Assembly (NCBI GenBank): GCA_018712885.1
Contig: DVGE01000156.1
Span: 1 to 6,318 of the forward strand
Reading direction: 5' to 3'
Length of the DNA: 6,318 nucleotides
Source: Candidatus Pullichristensenella stercoripullorum
GTDB taxonomy: Bacteria; Bacillota; Clostridia; Christensenellales; Aristaeellaceae
Of this stretch, positions 5,840 to 6,318 are shown piece after piece; position 1 is the first letter of the stretch; every line of letters starts with the position of its first letter. Made by a program: the position numbers and the translations under genes. Under the pieces are notes generated by a model. That model was not told where the DNA came from. It worked only from the letters and a program-made list of their open reading frames with translations, and made no database searches.

Positions 5840-5845
5840 CTCCCC
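5840..5845 (-). promoter_or_regulatory. Ribosome binding site of the MATE gene
   Basis: The - strand reads AGGGGAG ending six bases before the ATG at 5833. It supports this start over any internal Met. Confidence 0.75.
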
Positions 5846-5854
5846 TTTTAATTT

Positions 5855-5870
5855 AGTTAGAATTCTAATT
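5855..5870. promoter_or_regulatory. MarR-type operator between the regulator and MATE genes
   Basis: AGTTAGAATTCTAATT contains the perfect 12-base palindrome TTAGAATTCTAA (5857-5868). It lies in an AT-rich island inside GC-rich DNA, just upstream of the MATE ribosome binding site. The size and symmetry suit a dimeric MarR winged helix. The half-site GTTAG matches the signature reported for MepR operators in Staphylococcus aureus. An internal promoter for the MATE gene is probable here, but I cannot fix its -35 and -10: TTGCCC at 5873-5878 on the - strand is a candidate -35 with no good -10 at 17 bases. Confidence 0.6.
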
Positions 5871-5894
5871 ATTTGGGCAAAATAACGCCCCGAC

Positions 5895-6305
5895 CTATTG
5901 GCTCGTGTTTTTTGACATTTGCAGGATCACACGTTCAAAAACCGCCAAGTCATCTTCCGCGATGCCCACAAACATGCTTTTCATATACGTCGTGACCTTT
6001 TGCATGATCTCCTCCCTGATGGCGCAGGCCTTGTCTGTCAGCACCAGGCGCTTGTAGCGCCCATCCTCGGAGATGCTTTCGCGACGCAGATAGCCGTTTC
6101 GCTCCAGATTGTTGATGAGGCTGTTGACAGAAGACGCCTTGATCTCGAGAAATTTCTCCAAGTCTTTGGGATATACGTTCCTGTGCTCGGACTCGACGAT
6201 GATATAGTGCAGCGTAAGCCCCTGAATACTGGTCAGGGGAGTGTCTGCAAAATAGCCGTCAAAATACCTGCGCATTTTGCGATTCAAGCCATCGAATTTT
6301 TCCAT
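5895..6305 (-). CDS. MarR-family transcriptional regulator (start uncertain)
   Basis: 136 residues from the ATG at 6305. MarR dimers bind palindromic operators and are released by small ligands or oxidation, often controlling adjacent efflux genes. Seen: an N-terminal dimerisation helix region (residues 1-38); the winged-helix core VYPKDLEKFLEIKASSVNSLINNLERNGYL (44-72), with the recognition helix around KASSVNSLINNLE; and the wing RRESISEDGRYKRLVLT (74-90) with the conserved Asp-Gly-Arg. C-terminal helices (93-131) complete the dimer interface. The bases before the ATG (AAAAAAAGCTC on the - strand) show no ribosome binding site, and the frame stays open to the window edge, so translation may begin a few codons further out. 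It probably represses the MATE gene through the palindrome at 5857-5868. The ligand is unknown. Confidence 0.88.
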   Translation of the reverse strand: MEKFDGLNRKMRRYFDGYFADTPLTSIQGLTLHYIIVESEHRNVYPKDLEKFLEIKASSVNSLINNLERNGYLRRESISEDGRYKRLVLTDKACAIREEIMQKVTTYMKSMFVGIAEDDLAVFERVILQMSKNTSQ

Positions 6306-6318
6306 GAGCTTTTTTTCG

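Noticed and set aside
1..6318. tRNA, rRNA or CRISPR array
   Set aside because: No cloverleaf, no conserved rRNA segments and no regularly spaced direct repeats were seen on either strand.

Overview
The window reads as GC-rich DNA from a Gram-positive, probably gut-type Clostridia-like bacterium. This rests on the protein families (IS1182-type transposase, SEC-C-like protein, SDR, MarR/MATE pair), strong GGAGG-type ribosome binding sites, and TG-extended -10 promoters. No 16S or other marker gene is present, so the taxon is an inference. The stretch is mosaic: a moderate-GC left edge, a very GC-rich middle (about 1370-3760), and a less GC-rich right part (about 3880-6318).

Left edge (1-1360, + strand). 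A single open frame enters from the window edge. It encodes most of a branched-chain amino acid-type ABC substrate-binding protein, then switches in frame near 675-700 to the C-terminal half of an IS1182-family DDE transposase. Either a truncated insertion sequence has fused to the gene or this is an assembly join. Two terminator-like hairpins follow.

Middle (1370-3760). A + strand gene for a SEC-C-family protein has a degenerate C-terminal zinc motif. It converges on a - strand short-chain dehydrogenase/reductase gene, and the two stop codons lie in opposite arms of a GC-rich palindrome. A small unrecognised + strand gene follows. Both + strand genes have near-identical promoters with a 17-base spacer and a TGC-TATGCT extended -10.

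Right part (3881-6305, - strand). Three genes run leftward as a likely operon: a MarR-family regulator (start uncertain, at the edge), a MATE-family efflux transporter, and a stand-alone papain-fold Tox-PL (glutamine deamidase-like) protein. The first two resemble the mepR-mepA part of staphylococcal mepRAB. A 12-base perfect palindrome containing GTTAG, the signature reported for MepR operators, lies just upstream of the MATE gene. The third gene is not mepB but a toxin/effector-type domain usually seen in polymorphic toxins or phage-associated proteins. This is the most interesting element of the window.
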